Shown here one piece after another: positions 1 through 11,124 of a stretch of 64,000 nt of DNA. The notes under the pieces were generated by a model, which was not told where the DNA came from, made no database searches, and worked only from the letters and a program-made list of their open reading frames with translations. The position numbers and the translations under genes are program-made. Origin of the DNA: Agrobacterium tumefaciens. GTDB taxonomy: Bacteria > Pseudomonadota > Alphaproteobacteria > Rhizobiales > Rhizobiaceae. The stretch spans positions 310,001-374,000 of the forward strand of contig NZ_CP039889.1 of assembly GCF_005221325.1 (NCBI RefSeq), written 5' to 3'. Each line of letters begins with the position of its first letter. Position 1 is the first letter of the stretch.

Positions 1-1422
1 GACCGACGCGAAGACTGCTCCGATTTCATCATGATACCACTGCTCTGGCTGGTGCGCGCCCATGGTGACCGGCTGCCGGCGGACATGCGGGCGCGCATCG
101 ATGCCTCAATCCTCGGTTATCGCTACTGGGTGGACGAGCCGGGCAACGACGTCATGTGGTTCTGGAGCGAAAACCACGTCCTCTGCTTCCATACCAGCCA
201 GCTGCTCGCCGGGCACTATCGGCCCGACGCCACCTTCACCGCCTCGGGCCGCACCGGCAGAGAGCAGGCGGCGCTGGCAGCGGACCGGCTGGAGCGCTGG
301 TTCGACAGCGTCGAGGCGCATGGCCTCGCGGAGTGGAATTCGGCCGCCTATTACCCCGTGGATTTCATCGGCCTCCTCGCCATCGAACATTGGGCGGGGC
401 CGGAGCTTGCCGCCCGCGCGCGCTACCAGCTTGATCTCATTTTCGAAATGATCGCGCTGCACACGCTCGGCGGCGTTCCCTCCGGTTCGCAAGGGCGAGC
501 CTATGACAAGGAACTGCGCGCCGGGCCGCTGACGGAGCTGGCGCCCTTTGCTGAGGTCGCTTTCGGCATTGGCTGGCTCAACAATGGCGTCGCCTCGCTG
601 CCGATGTTCTGCTGCGGCGATTACCTGCCGCCGGCGCATCTTGCCGCCCTCTCCCAACTCGAGACTGGCCGCATGGTCGAGGCACGTTATGCGCAGGGGC
701 TGGAGCCCGGCAAGCTCGTGCTGTTCAAGAACGAGGCCGCCCAGCTTTCCACCGTGGTGGACCACAAGACCGGCCGCAAGGGTCACCAGCAACACGTCAT
801 GGACATCAAGCTTGCCGGCCATCCGATGGCGCGGCTCTGGGTCAATCATCCCGGCGAGGACGATCCCTGGGGTACGCAACGCCCCTCCTACTGGGCCGGC
901 AGCGGCATCCTGCCGCGCGTGGCGCAGCACCGCGATATCGCAATGCTGATCTTCGACACGGACGATCACCGCAATGACTGGACCCATGCCTATCTCGGCC
1001 GCGACGGGCTGGACGAGGTGGTAATGGACGGCAACTGGGTCATCACCCGTTCGGGCCGTGGTTTTGCGGCACTTTATGCGACGAACGGGCTTCAGCCCAT
1101 CACCGCTGGCGCCACCGCCAACCGCGAGATCAGATCGCCCGGCCGCCGCGCCGGCTGGATCGGCGTCATCGGCTGCGGCGACGGGCAGGCGTTCGCCGGC
1201 TTCCGAGAGAAAATTCTCGCCACTCAGATCACCTTCGATGCCGAAAACCGGCTGCTCACAGTCACACCACCCGGCGGGCCAGACCTAACGCTCACCTGGG
1301 ACGGCAGCTTCACCATCGGCGGACAGGCCATGGCCTTTGACCATGACCAACCGCAACCGAAAATCACCTTCGACAGCGCCGATCCCACCTCGGATGGCGC
1401 GGCACGCCCCTTTTACTCCTAG
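1..1422 (+). CDS. Unrecognised protein of a pectin-utilisation operon (5' end outside window)
   Basis: The frame is open from the first base, and an ATG at 31 is only an internal methionine candidate, so the gene is probably cut by the window edge. About 473 residues are visible and the stop is at 1422. The protein has no predicted signal peptide or membrane segment in the visible part. It is rich in aromatic residues (WFWSENH near the start, EWNSAAYYPVDF further on), which would fit a carbohydrate-active alpha/alpha-barrel with a C-terminal beta domain, but I do not recognise the family and assign no reaction. It ends 12 bp before a GH105 hydrolase and is followed by GH28 and a sugar ABC transporter, so a role in degrading pectin or rhamnogalacturonan fragments is inferred from context only. 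Confidence 0.7.
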   Translation, partial: DRREDCSDFIMIPLLWLVRAHGDRLPADMRARIDASILGYRYWVDEPGNDVMWFWSENHVLCFHTSQLLAGHYRPDATFTASGRTGREQAALAADRLERWFDSVEAHGLAEWNSAAYYPVDFIGLLAIEHWAGPELAARARYQLDLIFEMIALHTLGGVPSGSQGRAYDKELRAGPLTELAPFAEVAFGIGWLNNGVASLPMFCCGDYLPPAHLAALSQLETGRMVEARYAQGLEPGKLVLFKNEAAQLSTVVDHKTGRKGHQQHVMDIKLAGHPMARLWVNHPGEDDPWGTQRPSYWAGSGILPRVAQHRDIAMLIFDTDDHRNDWTHAYLGRDGLDEVVMDGNWVITRSGRGFAALYATNGLQPITAGATANREIRSPGRRAGWIGVIGCGDGQAFAGFREKILATQITFDAENRLLTVTPPGGPDLTLTWDGSFTIGGQAMAFDHDQPQPKITFDSADPTSDGAARPFYS

Positions 1423-1434
1423 CGGAATTGACAG

Positions 1435-2529
1435 ATGACCCAGCCAAGCATGGAAAAAGACACTCTCAGGACGACCATCGACAATGTCGCCGCCGCCTTC
1501 AGCCGCCTCAAGGGCATTCAGGAAGGTCTGGTCAGCGGCGGTTCCGATGGCAAGATCCAGTTCGATGAATGGGACTGGGAAGTGGGTGTGGGCCTTTACG
1601 GCTTCCTGCGCCGGGCGCTCGCCGCCAATGACCAGAAGGCATTGGACGACCTCGTGACATGGTATGGCTGGCAGATCGACCGCGGCCTGCCGCCGCGCCA
1701 GATCAACAGTTCCGCGCCGATGCTGCCGCTCGTCATCCTGACAGAACATGTCGACCGGCCGGATTTCCGCGCGCTGGTGGAAGACTGGGCCGACTGGCTG
1801 GTGCATGAATTGCCGAAAACAGAAGATGGCGGCTTCCAGCATGTCGTCAAGGAGCGGTTGAACGAGGGCGAACTCTGGGACGACACGCTGTTCATGGCCT
1901 GTCTGTTCCTCGCCCGCGCCGGTGTGGTCTGCAAACGCCAGGACTGGATCGACGAGGCCGTCTACCAGTTCATGATCCATGCGCGGTATCTCTCCGACCC
2001 CATCACCGGGCTCTGGTATCACGGCTGGACCTTCAACGGCCGCCACAATTTCGCGGACGCTTTCTGGGCGCGCGGCAATTCCTGGATCACCGTCGCCATT
2101 CCCGAGCTTTTCGAGCTGGCGCCGACGCTTGCCGAAAAGGACAAGCGTTTCCTCGCCAACGTGCTTTCGAGCCAGGTGCGGTCGCTGAGAAAATATCAGC
2201 GTGAAGACGGCATGTTCCATACGCTGCTTGATGACCCGACCTCGCCGGTCGAAACATCGGCAACCGCCGGCATCGCCTACGGCATCCTGCGCGGCATCGA
2301 GGCCGGCATTCTCGGCGAAGAGAACCGGCCGCATGCGGAACGCGCTCTGAAGGCGGTGCTTGGCAATATCGACGATGAAGGCGTCGTTCACGGCGTTTCC
2401 GACGGCACGCCGATGGGCCACGATCTCGATTTCTACCGCCGTATTCCCAACCTGCCCACGCCCTACGGGCAGGCGCTGACCATGCTGCTTCTGATCGACG
2501 TTTTTCTGAAAAGGCCGAGGGCATCGTGA
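1435..2529 (+). CDS. Glycoside hydrolase family 105 (unsaturated rhamnogalacturonyl/galacturonyl hydrolase)
   Basis: The 364-residue protein has the length and motifs of the YteR/RhiN (GH88/GH105) family, which removes the unsaturated uronic acid left at the non-reducing end of oligosaccharides by pectate or rhamnogalacturonan lyases. LWDDTLFM, about residue 145, carries the expected catalytic Asp region, and FWARGNSW, about residue 207, is the conserved motif of the (alpha/alpha)6 barrel. No signal peptide is seen, so it acts in the cytoplasm on imported oligomers, which agrees with the downstream ABC transporter. The start ATG is 12 bp after the preceding stop. The stop overlaps the start of the GH28 gene, showing translational coupling. 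Confidence 0.9.
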   Translation: MTQPSMEKDTLRTTIDNVAAAFSRLKGIQEGLVSGGSDGKIQFDEWDWEVGVGLYGFLRRALAANDQKALDDLVTWYGWQIDRGLPPRQINSSAPMLPLVILTEHVDRPDFRALVEDWADWLVHELPKTEDGGFQHVVKERLNEGELWDDTLFMACLFLARAGVVCKRQDWIDEAVYQFMIHARYLSDPITGLWYHGWTFNGRHNFADAFWARGNSWITVAIPELFELAPTLAEKDKRFLANVLSSQVRSLRKYQREDGMFHTLLDDPTSPVETSATAGIAYGILRGIEAGILGEENRPHAERALKAVLGNIDDEGVVHGVSDGTPMGHDLDFYRRIPNLPTPYGQALTMLLLIDVFLKRPRAS

Positions 2530-3886
2530 GCATTATGAACATCAGTCAGGACATCACAGTTGCGGCAGGTGGCCTTGATGCCACGGCGGCCATCCAGCAG
2601 GCGATCGACACCGTGTCAGCGGCAGGCGGCGGGCGGGTGTCTCTCTCGGCCGGGCGTCATGTCAGCGCCGGCCTCCATCTCAAAAGCGACGTGGAACTGC
2701 ACCTTGCCGAAGATGCGGTGCTTGCCCCCGTTTCCGATTACGACGCTTATGCGCTCACCCGGGTTTCGGTGATTGCCGAAGACTCCGATCGCGGGATGAT
2801 CATTGCCAAGGGCGCAAGCAATATCGCCGTCACCGGTCCCGGCCGTATCGAGGCCGGCGGTGAAAACTTCATCATCGGCGATGACGCGGCCATGGGAACC
2901 TATATCCCGGCGAAAAAACGCCCACGCGCGATGGTGCTGGAAGCCTGCCGCAACGTGCGCCTCGAAAACCTCCACGTCAGCGGCTCCCCCATGTGGACGC
3001 TGCATATGGTCGATTGCGAGGACCTCCATTTCCGCAACCTGCGCATCGAAAACGACCGCCGCCTGCCGAATACCGACGGCATCGTGCTCGATGCCTGCCG
3101 GCGCGCCTTGATCGAGGATTGCTTTATCTCGACCGCCGATGACGGCATCTGCCTGAAAACCAGCGCCGGGCCGGATGGCAAGGCCGTGGGGGTCTGCGCC
3201 GATATCACCGTGCGCCGCTGCACCGTTTCCAGCATGAGCTGCGCGCTGAAACTCGGCACCGAATCCTTCGGCGATTTCATCAATGTGGTGTTCGAGGATT
3301 GCAAGGTCGTGCAGTCCAATCGCGGCATGGGCCTGTTCTCCCGCGATGGCGGCGCCATGCGCAACATCCGCTTTTCGCGGATCGAGGCCGAGTGCCAGGA
3401 AACGCCGGGTGGTTTCTGGGGCTCCGGTGAAGCGGTGACCGTCACGGTCGTCGACCGTCGCCCCGAACGGCAGGCCGGCAGCGTGGACAATTTGGTCGTG
3501 GAAGACTTGAGCGGTTCGATGGAGGGAGCAATCAACATTGTCTCCACCTCGGCGGCCGGCATTCACAATGTCCGGCTGGAGCGCATCACGCTTGCGCAGC
3601 AGCCCGGCAAGCTCGGCACCGGCCTGCAATATGACCTTCGCCCCACCAATGCCGACATAGCGCCAAGCGCCGATGCGGCTGGCCGCGCCAATGCCTGGAC
3701 GCAGGATGCACAGGGCCGGATCGTCGGCATGGAGGATTATCCGGGCGGCATGCCCGCGATTTACCTTGCGGGCGTTCACGGGTTTTCGGCGCATGATGTC
3801 GCCATCAGGAGAATGACGCCCTTGCCCGAGGGCTGGAATATCGAAGAGATCGTCGCGACGGCGAGCTTGCCCGAAGGGAGCAGGTA

Positions 3887-3887
<1 letters not shown>
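2526..3887 (+). CDS. Glycoside hydrolase family 28 (polygalacturonase-like, cytoplasmic)
   Basis: The 453-residue protein is a right-handed parallel beta-helix of GH28 type. NTDGI (about residue 182) and ADDGICLKT (about residue 203) are the conserved catalytic-aspartate motifs, followed by [13 protein letters not shown]28 members hydrolyse alpha-1,4-galacturonic acid or rhamnogalacturonan linkages. No export signal is present, so it probably acts as an exo-type enzyme on oligosaccharides already imported. The GTG start at 2526 overlaps the GH105 stop; an ATG three codons later is the alternative. The gene ends in TAATG shared with the following ABC ATPase start. The exact linkage cut cannot be told from sequence alone. 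Confidence 0.9.
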
Positions 3888-4990
<1,103 letters not shown>

Positions 4991-4991
4991 C

Positions 4992-5987
4992 ATGGCCAAT
5001 CCGACGCTTGCGAGACTGTCCGACCGTGCGCTCGATGCCGTGATGGCAATCGCCGAAGTTCCGCTCAACTTCATCGAGCGGCTGATCGGCAAAAGGCGCA
5101 TGCCCTATATCTTCCTGATGCCGAACCTCGTTCTTTTCGGCATCTTCACCTTCCTGCCGATTGCGATTGCCGTCGGCTACGCCTTTACCGGCGGTACGGA
5201 ACTTTTGATCTCCGACCGCCCCTTTGTCGGTCTGGAGAATTTCGGCAAGCTGCTGGATTGCCAGAGCTATATGGACCCTGGAAGCTGCCGGGAATCGCTG
5301 TTCTGGACAGCGATCTGGAACACGCTGTGGTTCGTCGCCTTCAATGTCGTCGCCACGTTGCTGGTCGCGCTCATCACGGCGCTGATCCTCAACCGGGCGA
5401 TCGCCGCGCGCGGTTTCTTCCGCGCCATGTTCTTTTACCCGGTGCTGCTGTCGCCCGTCGTCATCGGCCTCATCTGGAAATGGTTTCTGGACCGCAACGG
5501 CCTGCTCAACGCCTTTTTCCAGATGCTGGGCGTGCCGCCGGAAATCTTCCTGCTGGATGTCGGCTGGTCGCGCTTCTTCGTGGTCGTCGTTTCGGTCTGG
5601 TTCCATATGGGCTTTTATACGCTGATCCTGCTCGCCGGCCTTCAGGCGATCCCGAAGGATCTCTATGAGGCCGCCGCCATCGATGCCGCATCGCCACGGC
5701 GCACGCTTTTCCGCATCACCCTACCGCTTCTCGGCCCCAACCTGCTCGTTGTGCTCATCCTGTTGATGATCCGCTCGGTGCAAATCTTTGATGAGGCTTG
5801 GGTTCTCACCAATGGCGGCGGGCCGGGCACGGCCAATACATTCGTGGTGCAATATATCTACCAGATGGCCTTTGGCAGCGATTTGAGGCTGTTTGGCCTT
5901 GCCTCCGCCGCATCGGTTCTCATGGGCCTTGTGCTTCTCGCACTCACCCTCGTGCAGTTGCGCCTTGGCAAAAAGATGGAGTCCTGA
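4992..5987 (+). CDS. Sugar ABC transporter permease (MalF/UgpA type)
   Basis: 331 residues with about six membrane segments. The EAA loop that docks onto the ATPase reads EAAAIDAASPRRTLFRITLP near residue 230. The ATG at 4992 follows the ATPase stop by one base and is preferred over an in-frame ATG at 4929 that lies inside the ATPase gene. It forms the translocation channel with the next gene. By context the cargo is an oligogalacturonide or rhamnogalacturonan fragment. Confidence 0.93.
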   Translation: MANPTLARLSDRALDAVMAIAEVPLNFIERLIGKRRMPYIFLMPNLVLFGIFTFLPIAIAVGYAFTGGTELLISDRPFVGLENFGKLLDCQSYMDPGSCRESLFWTAIWNTLWFVAFNVVATLLVALITALILNRAIAARGFFRAMFFYPVLLSPVVIGLIWKWFLDRNGLLNAFFQMLGVPPEIFLLDVGWSRFFVVVVSVWFHMGFYTLILLAGLQAIPKDLYEAAAIDAASPRRTLFRITLPLLGPNLLVVLILLMIRSVQIFDEAWVLTNGGGPGTANTFVVQYIYQMAFGSDLRLFGLASAASVLMGLVLLALTLVQLRLGKKMES

Positions 5988-5989
5988 CC

Positions 5990-7039
5990 ATGTCCAACGC
6001 CGTCGCGTTCCTCACGCGTACCCGCCGCCCCGGCCGGATCGGCCTCACCGACATCCTCTCCTGGGTCTGGCTCATCGGCGGCACGCTCGCCGTTCTCATC
6101 CCGGTCGTCTGGGCCGCCATGTCATCGCTGAAGCCGGAAGCCGAAATCACCCGGTTTCCGCCGAGCCTTCTGCCCCGCGCCGCCGTGCAGGTGGAGGTGC
6201 AAGGGTACGATAAACCGCTCAGCCTATGGAAAGCCACCATCGATGACGTGGAGCGGGAAATGGCCATGATCCGCCGTGTCGGCCTCAAAGCTCAGATGGT
6301 GGACCCCGCCAATCCCGGCCCGCCCGTCAGCGTCGATACACGCGAAATAACGCCGGTTCAGAAACTGACCATCGCGACGGAGAACTTCACCGATCCCCTG
6401 ACCCAGTTCAGCTTCCTGACCTTCCTCAAGAACTCGGTCTTCGTCACCCTCGTCGCGACTGTTCTGACCTTGATCGTCAACGCCATGGCGGCCTTCGCAC
6501 TGTCGAAATACCGCTTCCGCGGCGAGAAGGCGATCTTCGTGCTGATCATCTCCACCCTGATGATCCCGCTCACCGTCGTCATGGTGCCGGCCTATCTCGT
6601 CATCGTCGGCGTCGGCCTCGTGGACAATCTCTGGGGCGTCATCATCCCCACCGTCGCGACTCCGACCGGCGTGTTTTTGCTCAGGCAATATATGCTGACC
6701 ATTCCCGACGAGCTGATCGAGGCCGCCCGTGTGGATGCGGCAAGCGAATTCCGCATCTTCTGGCGCATCATCCTGCCGCTGACAGCCCCGGCTCTCGCGG
6801 TTCTCGCCATCTTCTCGGTGCTCTGGCGTTGGAACGACTTCCTCTGGCCGCTGATCGTTCTCAGCAGCCGCGAGAACTTCACGCTGCAAGTGGGACTGAA
6901 CGCCTTTCAGGGCGAGTTCTCGGTGCAATGGCACTATATTCTCGCCATGACCTTCCTAAGCCTGGCACCCGTCACCGTCGTGTTCCTGTTCCTGCAGCGT
7001 TACATCACAACAGGCATTGCCGGCACGGGAATGAAATAA
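5990..7039 (+). CDS. Sugar ABC transporter permease (MalG type) with a long periplasmic insertion
   Basis: 349 residues. The EAA motif (EAARVDAASEFRIFWRIILP) lies near residue 244, and the C-terminal half is an ordinary MalG-like permease. Between the first membrane segment (about 25-47) and the second (about 145-165) lies roughly 95 hydrophilic residues, longer than in most CUT1 permeases of about 280 residues. That region would face the periplasm and could touch the binding protein. The ATG at 5990 comes two bases after the preceding stop. Last gene of the plus-strand operon. Confidence 0.93.
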   Translation: MSNAVAFLTRTRRPGRIGLTDILSWVWLIGGTLAVLIPVVWAAMSSLKPEAEITRFPPSLLPRAAVQVEVQGYDKPLSLWKATIDDVEREMAMIRRVGLKAQMVDPANPGPPVSVDTREITPVQKLTIATENFTDPLTQFSFLTFLKNSVFVTLVATVLTLIVNAMAAFALSKYRFRGEKAIFVLIISTLMIPLTVVMVPAYLVIVGVGLVDNLWGVIIPTVATPTGVFLLRQYMLTIPDELIEAARVDAASEFRIFWRIILPLTAPALAVLAIFSVLWRWNDFLWPLIVLSSRENFTLQVGLNAFQGEFSVQWHYILAMTFLSLAPVTVVFLFLQRYITTGIAGTGMK

Positions 7040-7048
7040 TCCCCGACA

Positions 7049-8095
7049 TCACCTGGGGGGCGGCGCGATGCTGCCTCTCAACACCAGCCGACAACCAAGT
7101 TCCAGCCGATGCGCCGGACGTGTCGGATCGGCTGCCACCAGCCGCTGCTCCAGCAGCGCAAGCGCCGCACCGCCCAACCGGTCAGCCGGCAACTGAATGG
7201 TGCTGAGCGGCGGCGCGCTGAAGGCCGCTGGCATGATATCGTCGAAACCCAGCACCGAGACATCATCGGGAACCCGTATTCCGGCTTCCGTCAGCGCCTT
7301 CAGACAGCCGAGCGCCAGATTGTCGGCGGCGCAGAAGATCGCCGTCGCATTTCTGAGCGGACGTTCCTCGGCCAGCAGCCGACGAATGGCGGCCTCGCCC
7401 CATTGCGGCTCATAGCTGTCGACCTCGACCACCATATCCGAAGGCACGACAAGGCCCGCCGCGAGATACGCGTCGCTAAAACCATCATAACGGCGGCGGA
7501 TCGTCGTGCGCCCCTTCCAGGTGATATGCAGGATATTGCGATGCCCGAGCGACAGCAGATGCTCGATGCCGAGCCGCGCGCCAAAACGGTTTTCGGCCGT
7601 CACCGTATCGACGATCATGGCCGGGTCTTCGCCATTGATCAGCACCACAGGCCGCCCAAGCGCCGACAGCGCCTCAACCAGCTGCGGCCTGTCATCATTG
7701 AGAACCACGATACCATCGACATTGTCGGCATCCGCAGCCCCCGCCACGGCGACCGGATCAATCCGGCTCGTCGCGCTGACATAGGGAACGATGCGAATGC
7801 CGCGCCGCTCGCATTCGCGCCGAAAACCGTTCAGCATCGTCCAGCTGACCATGTTGAGGTCGCTCTGAGGGGCTGCGTCATTGGTCATGGCCAGAAGCAC
7901 GACGCGCAAAGTGGCGATCGTCGCCTTCTGCCGGCGGTTTTCGAGGTAACCGAGCGTGCGCGCCGCCTCCAGTACCCGCTCGCGAACCTGCGTGGTCAAG
8001 GGCGCAGTGCCGTTGATGGCATGCGAAGCAGTGCTCAGCGAAACATTCGCCTCCCGCGCCACGTCCTTAAGCGTCGTTTTCCGGTCTATTTTCAT
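7049..8095 (-). CDS. LacI-family regulator, likely of the pectin operon
   Basis: 348 residues. The N-terminal helix-turn-helix (TTLKDVAREANVSLSTAS then HAINGTAPL) has the classic LacI hinge layout, and the rest is a periplasmic-binding-protein-like effector domain. The ATG at 8095 (MKIDRKTT) is chosen over an upstream TTG. The gene is convergent with the ABC permease, only 9 bp away. LacI regulators next to sugar operons usually repress them and respond to an intermediate; here the inducer would be a pectin breakdown product, by inference. Confidence 0.9.
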   Translation of the reverse strand: MKIDRKTTLKDVAREANVSLSTASHAINGTAPLTTQVRERVLEAARTLGYLENRRQKATIATLRVVLLAMTNDAAPQSDLNMVSWTMLNGFRRECERRGIRIVPYVSATSRIDPVAVAGAADADNVDGIVVLNDDRPQLVEALSALGRPVVLINGEDPAMIVDTVTAENRFGARLGIEHLLSLGHRNILHITWKGRTTIRRRYDGFSDAYLAAGLVVPSDMVVEVDSYEPQWGEAAIRRLLAEERPLRNATAIFCAADNLALGCLKALTEAGIRVPDDVSVLGFDDIMPAAFSAPPLSTIQLPADRLGGAALALLEQRLVAADPTRPAHRLELGCRLVLRGSIAPPPR

Positions 8096-8276
8096 AAAGG
8101 GGAAATCCAACCACTCTTCTTCGGACGGTGCGGGCAGAAAGCCTGCGTCACGCAGTCGGTCTGAAGAATACCCGTGCCTGTTTGCTGTTCTCTAGTCGCT
8201 GGAAGACTACAGCATCATCCGTAAATCCGGAATTGATTTCTTTGGGTTTTTGCCGTTCGTTTATCCCCGGCCATCA

Positions 8277-8306
8277 GCGCCGCCCGCGGCGAACCGCGGG
8301 CGGTGC
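8277..8306 (-). terminator. Hairpin after the 8312-9097 gene
   Basis: Arms 8277-8289 and 8294-8306 pair in 12 of 13 positions around a CGAA loop, just beyond the stop codon at 8312. There is no T tract, so this is a terminator-like hairpin rather than a textbook intrinsic terminator. Confidence 0.5.
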
Positions 8307-8311
8307 TGCGG

Positions 8312-9097
8312 TCAGAGCGCCTGGGAGATATGCCCGATACTATCCCGCACGGCAGCGGCAGGGTCATTCAGTTCATGCACCTCAGTCGCAAAAGGCTCGA
8401 AGCTGTAAGGCCCCTTGTAACCGGCCGCCTCGAGCGTCCTGATCTGGGCAATATTCTCCAGCCGGTCGTCGCCATCCACCAGAACGCGGTGGGCATCCAG
8501 CATGTCGGCGACGGAGACGGCAGGGTCTGTAACGCCGGAAATATGCACGAGGCCGGTGCGTTCGGGGAAGAACACGGTCTCGCCCGCAAGGTGATGGTGG
8601 AAGGTGTCGTGCACCAGCTTGTAGACATCGCCGCCGCCAGCAGCGTCGATGGCCTTGATGGCCTCGGCCTTGGTGCGCAGCGACGAGACCGGGAAGCCGA
8701 GCGGTTCGACAAGGCCGGTCAGGCCGCGTTCTTCGAGGATCGGCTTCATGGCCTTCAGCGCGGTCACGAGATCATCGAAGGGCACCGCCGTGCCGTCATT
8801 GAGCGGGCACATCACCAGCGCCTTGGCACCGCTGGCCACCGCATAATCGGCCATGGCGACCGCCCGTTTCGGCAGGTCACCCGACCAGACGTTGAAGGGA
8901 TAAAGCGCGTTGATCGAGATGATCGACACGCCCGCTTTTTCGGCGGCCGCCTTCACCGCAGCCGGGTTCATTGTGCCAACGATATCAGGCAGGTCGTTGC
9001 GGATTTCGACTTCGGTGAGACCGAGCCTGCGGGCGGTCGCGAAAAATTCCTCGAGGGAAAGCTTCGGCGCGGTGATGTGGTTGATGGCAAAACGCAT
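8312..9097 (-). CDS. Sugar phosphate isomerase/epimerase-like TIM-barrel protein (IolI/IolE superfamily)
   Basis: 261 residues of the AP-endonuclease-2/xylose-isomerase-like barrel. Candidate metal ligands are the Glu in LVEPLGF, the Asp/His in HDTFHHH, the His in LVHISGV and the Glu in SFEPF, spaced as in IolI-type enzymes. Such proteins interconvert keto-inositols or other ketose-like intermediates. The ATG at 9097 (MRFAINHI) is preceded by a GAGG ribosome site. It ends a minus-strand operon after a Gfo/Idh/MocA dehydrogenase and a second TIM barrel, which suggests sequential oxidation and isomerisation of a polyol. The substrate is unknown. Confidence 0.85.
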   Translation of the reverse strand: MRFAINHITAPKLSLEEFFATARRLGLTEVEIRNDLPDIVGTMNPAAVKAAAEKAGVSIISINALYPFNVWSGDLPKRAVAMADYAVASGAKALVMCPLNDGTAVPFDDLVTALKAMKPILEERGLTGLVEPLGFPVSSLRTKAEAIKAIDAAGGGDVYKLVHDTFHHHLAGETVFFPERTGLVHISGVTDPAVSVADMLDAHRVLVDGDDRLENIAQIRTLEAAGYKGPYSFEPFATEVHELNDPAAAVRDSIGHISQAL

Positions 9098-9104
9098 AAA
9101 AACC

Positions 9105-10115
9105 TCACTTGTAAAGGGCAGGACGGGCTGGCAGCTCGATGGCGACCGCGGCCCCTTCCGTTTCCTGCGCGGCAACGCAGGCATCGGAGGTAATGGCGGC
9201 CACGTAGCCATCCCAGGAACTCGGTCCCGATGCCGTTCCCTTCGCCGCCGCGTGGATGAAATCCTGTAATTCAACATCGTAACTCGCGATGAAGCGATCT
9301 TTCCAGTCGGTCAGAATGTCATTCTGCAACTTCGCGCCAAGACGCGTCTGAATGGACATCGGATCTGGCAGGCTGGCAATGCCGTCCTCACCCACCACCT
9401 GGCACTGGATATCATAGCCATAATGGCAATTGACGAAGATTTCGACGTCGATGATCGTGCCCTTGGCGGTTTCCAGAATGACGATCTGCGGGTCCTTCAG
9501 CCTTGCGTGGCTGCGGGCGGCGGAGCGGGGGAAGAGAACCCTTGCCGAAACATAATCGTCATCGAGCAGCCAGCGTAGCACGTCGATCTCATGGATCATG
9601 GTGTCGTGGATCGCCATGGGCGTCACATATTGCTCAGGAACCGCCGGGTTGCGGTGGGCGGCATGCACCATGATCGGCGCGCCGATCTTCGTATCCACGG
9701 CTTTTTTCAGCGCCACGTAACCGGCATCGTAGCGGCGCATGAAGCCCACCTGCACCAGCCGCGTGCCATACGCAACCTCGGCCTCGACGATGCGCCTCGC
9801 CCCTTCCGCCGTGGTCGCCAGCGGCTTTTCGCAAAAGCACGGCTTGCCGGCGGCAATGGCCTCCAGCACATATTGCTCATGGGTCGCGCCCCATGAAGTG
9901 ACGAGCACGGCATCCACATGAGGCGATGCGATCAGCTCTTCGCCGGTGGCGAAAACGACGGCATCCGGGGCGATCTCATTTTTGACCGCCTCGGCCGAGG
10001 CGCGGTTGACGTCGCTCAGCGCAACGATCTTCGCGCCGCCCAGAACCTTGTTGATACGGCGGGCATGATCACGCCCGATTGCGCCGGTGCCGACGACACC
10101 AATTCTCACAGTCAT
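9105..10115 (-). CDS. Gfo/Idh/MocA-family NAD(P)-dependent dehydrogenase (inositol 2-dehydrogenase-like)
   Basis: 336 residues. The N-terminal Rossmann motif is [16 protein letters not shown] (about 5-20), the EKPLA motif is near residue 95, and the C-terminal half is the oligomerisation and substrate-binding beta-sheet domain. The family oxidises ring hydroxyls of inositols and sugars. The start ATG at 10115 (MTVRIG) follows a GAGG site and was preferred to upstream in-frame codons. It lies 7 bp from the downstream TIM-barrel gene and 10 bp from the upstream one, so all three form one operon. The cluster duplicates the activity classes of the iol operon at 47-54 kb. Confidence 0.9.
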   Translation of the reverse strand: MTVRIGVVGTGAIGRDHARRINKVLGGAKIVALSDVNRASAEAVKNEIAPDAVVFATGEELIASPHVDAVLVTSWGATHEQYVLEAIAAGKPCFCEKPLATTAEGARRIVEAEVAYGTRLVQVGFMRRYDAGYVALKKAVDTKIGAPIMVHAAHRNPAVPEQYVTPMAIHDTMIHEIDVLRWLLDDDYVSARVLFPRSAARSHARLKDPQIVILETAKGTIIDVEIFVNCHYGYDIQCQVVGEDGIASLPDPMSIQTRLGAKLQNDILTDWKDRFIASYDVELQDFIHAAAKGTASGPSSWDGYVAAITSDACVAAQETEGAAVAIELPARPALYK

Positions 10116-10125
10116 CTGAAAAACC

Positions 10126-11022
10126 TCATTTCCAGTATTTGGCGACGTATCGCCGGGTTTCGCTGAGCATGAACCGCGCGCTTTCATCGACGCGATCTTC
10201 CCAGGCAAAAACGCAGTTCGACAGCACGCCATCGAATTTCATATCGGCAAGCGTTGCGAAGAAGGTCTCCCAGTCGATCTCGCCCTGGCCGAAATCGGTG
10301 TGCTGGTGCACCCTGACCTTGGAGCCGGGCGGATTGACGATGTAGCGCAGCTGCGACGACTTGTTGTGGTCATAGGTATCGGCAAGGCGCACATGCACCA
10401 GATGTCCTTCGGTCTCGCGCAGGTTAGCCACCATGTCCGGCCCGTAAAAGAACGTATGCGGCGCGATGAAGGAGGCCTTTACCGCCTTGGAATTGATGGT
10501 CTTGATGATATCGATGGCAGGCGCGATCTCCTCGATCCAGTCTTCGGGATGCGCCTCCAGCGACAGCACCAGCCCTTCCCGCTCGAGGATCGGTACCAAA
10601 ATATCCATGGCGCGGAAGAACTGCGCCTCGCAGGTTTCCGGGCGATGCAGGCCGGAACGATCGTTAAGGCTGCGATCCGGCGAGCCGCCACGGCCGAATT
10701 CCGAAACGAACATCGGGCATTCCATCTCGACGGCAATCTCGATGGCGCGTTTCCAGTTGTCTATCGCCACCTCCCATTCGTCCGGATAGGGGCTCGCCCA
10801 GCGATACATGGGTTGCAGCGTGGCAAGGCCGACGCCGTGGTCCTTCAGCGCCCTTTTGAATTCAGCGACGCGTTCGGGATAGACCTTCGGGCGTGTCCAC
10901 CAGGAGAGGAAATCCGGGCGGGGCGAAAGTTCGACGTACTCATAACCGAGGTCTGCGACCTTGCGGCAGGTCTCCGGCAACGAAAGGTGCCGGAACATGT
11001 GGGGATCGAGCGTATGTTTCAT
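10126..11022 (-). CDS. Sugar phosphate isomerase/epimerase-like TIM-barrel protein
   Basis: 298 residues of the xylose-isomerase-like superfamily. Conserved-looking metal positions include [25 protein letters not shown] and [13 protein letters not shown]; the last resembles the C-terminal metal-binding end of IolE/hydroxypyruvate-isomerase relatives. It is distinct from the barrel at 8312-9097, so the operon encodes two different isomerases or dehydratases flanking one dehydrogenase. The exact reaction cannot be named. First gene of the three-gene unit. Confidence 0.85.
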   Translation of the reverse strand: MKHTLDPHMFRHLSLPETCRKVADLGYEYVELSPRPDFLSWWTRPKVYPERVAEFKRALKDHGVGLATLQPMYRWASPYPDEWEVAIDNWKRAIEIAVEMECPMFVSEFGRGGSPDRSLNDRSGLHRPETCEAQFFRAMDILVPILEREGLVLSLEAHPEDWIEEIAPAIDIIKTINSKAVKASFIAPHTFFYGPDMVANLRETEGHLVHVRLADTYDHNKSSQLRYIVNPPGSKVRVHQHTDFGQGEIDWETFFATLADMKFDGVLSNCVFAWEDRVDESARFMLSETRRYVAKYWK

Positions 11023-11069
11023 GGCTGTTTCCAGTGGAGGGATAAATGGACGGGGGCCGAAGCACCGGC

Positions 11070-11120
11070 TTATTTCGCGTGGGCGGACATGTTTTCCGGG
11101 GTAACGAGTTCGAACGGCAC
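11070..11120 (-). pseudogene. 3' remnant of a second sugar-binding-protein gene
   Basis: Read on the minus strand, this stretch encodes VPFELVTPENMSAHAK followed by TAA. The complete binding protein at 11217-12158 ends VPFELVTPDNLKNYQAKN. Nine of the first ten codons encode identical residues and both reach a stop shortly afterwards. Upstream of the Val codon the similarity ends abruptly. This is the tail of a paralogous or recombined copy left by deletion or gene conversion, not a gene. Confidence 0.65.
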
Positions 11121-11124
11121 CCTT

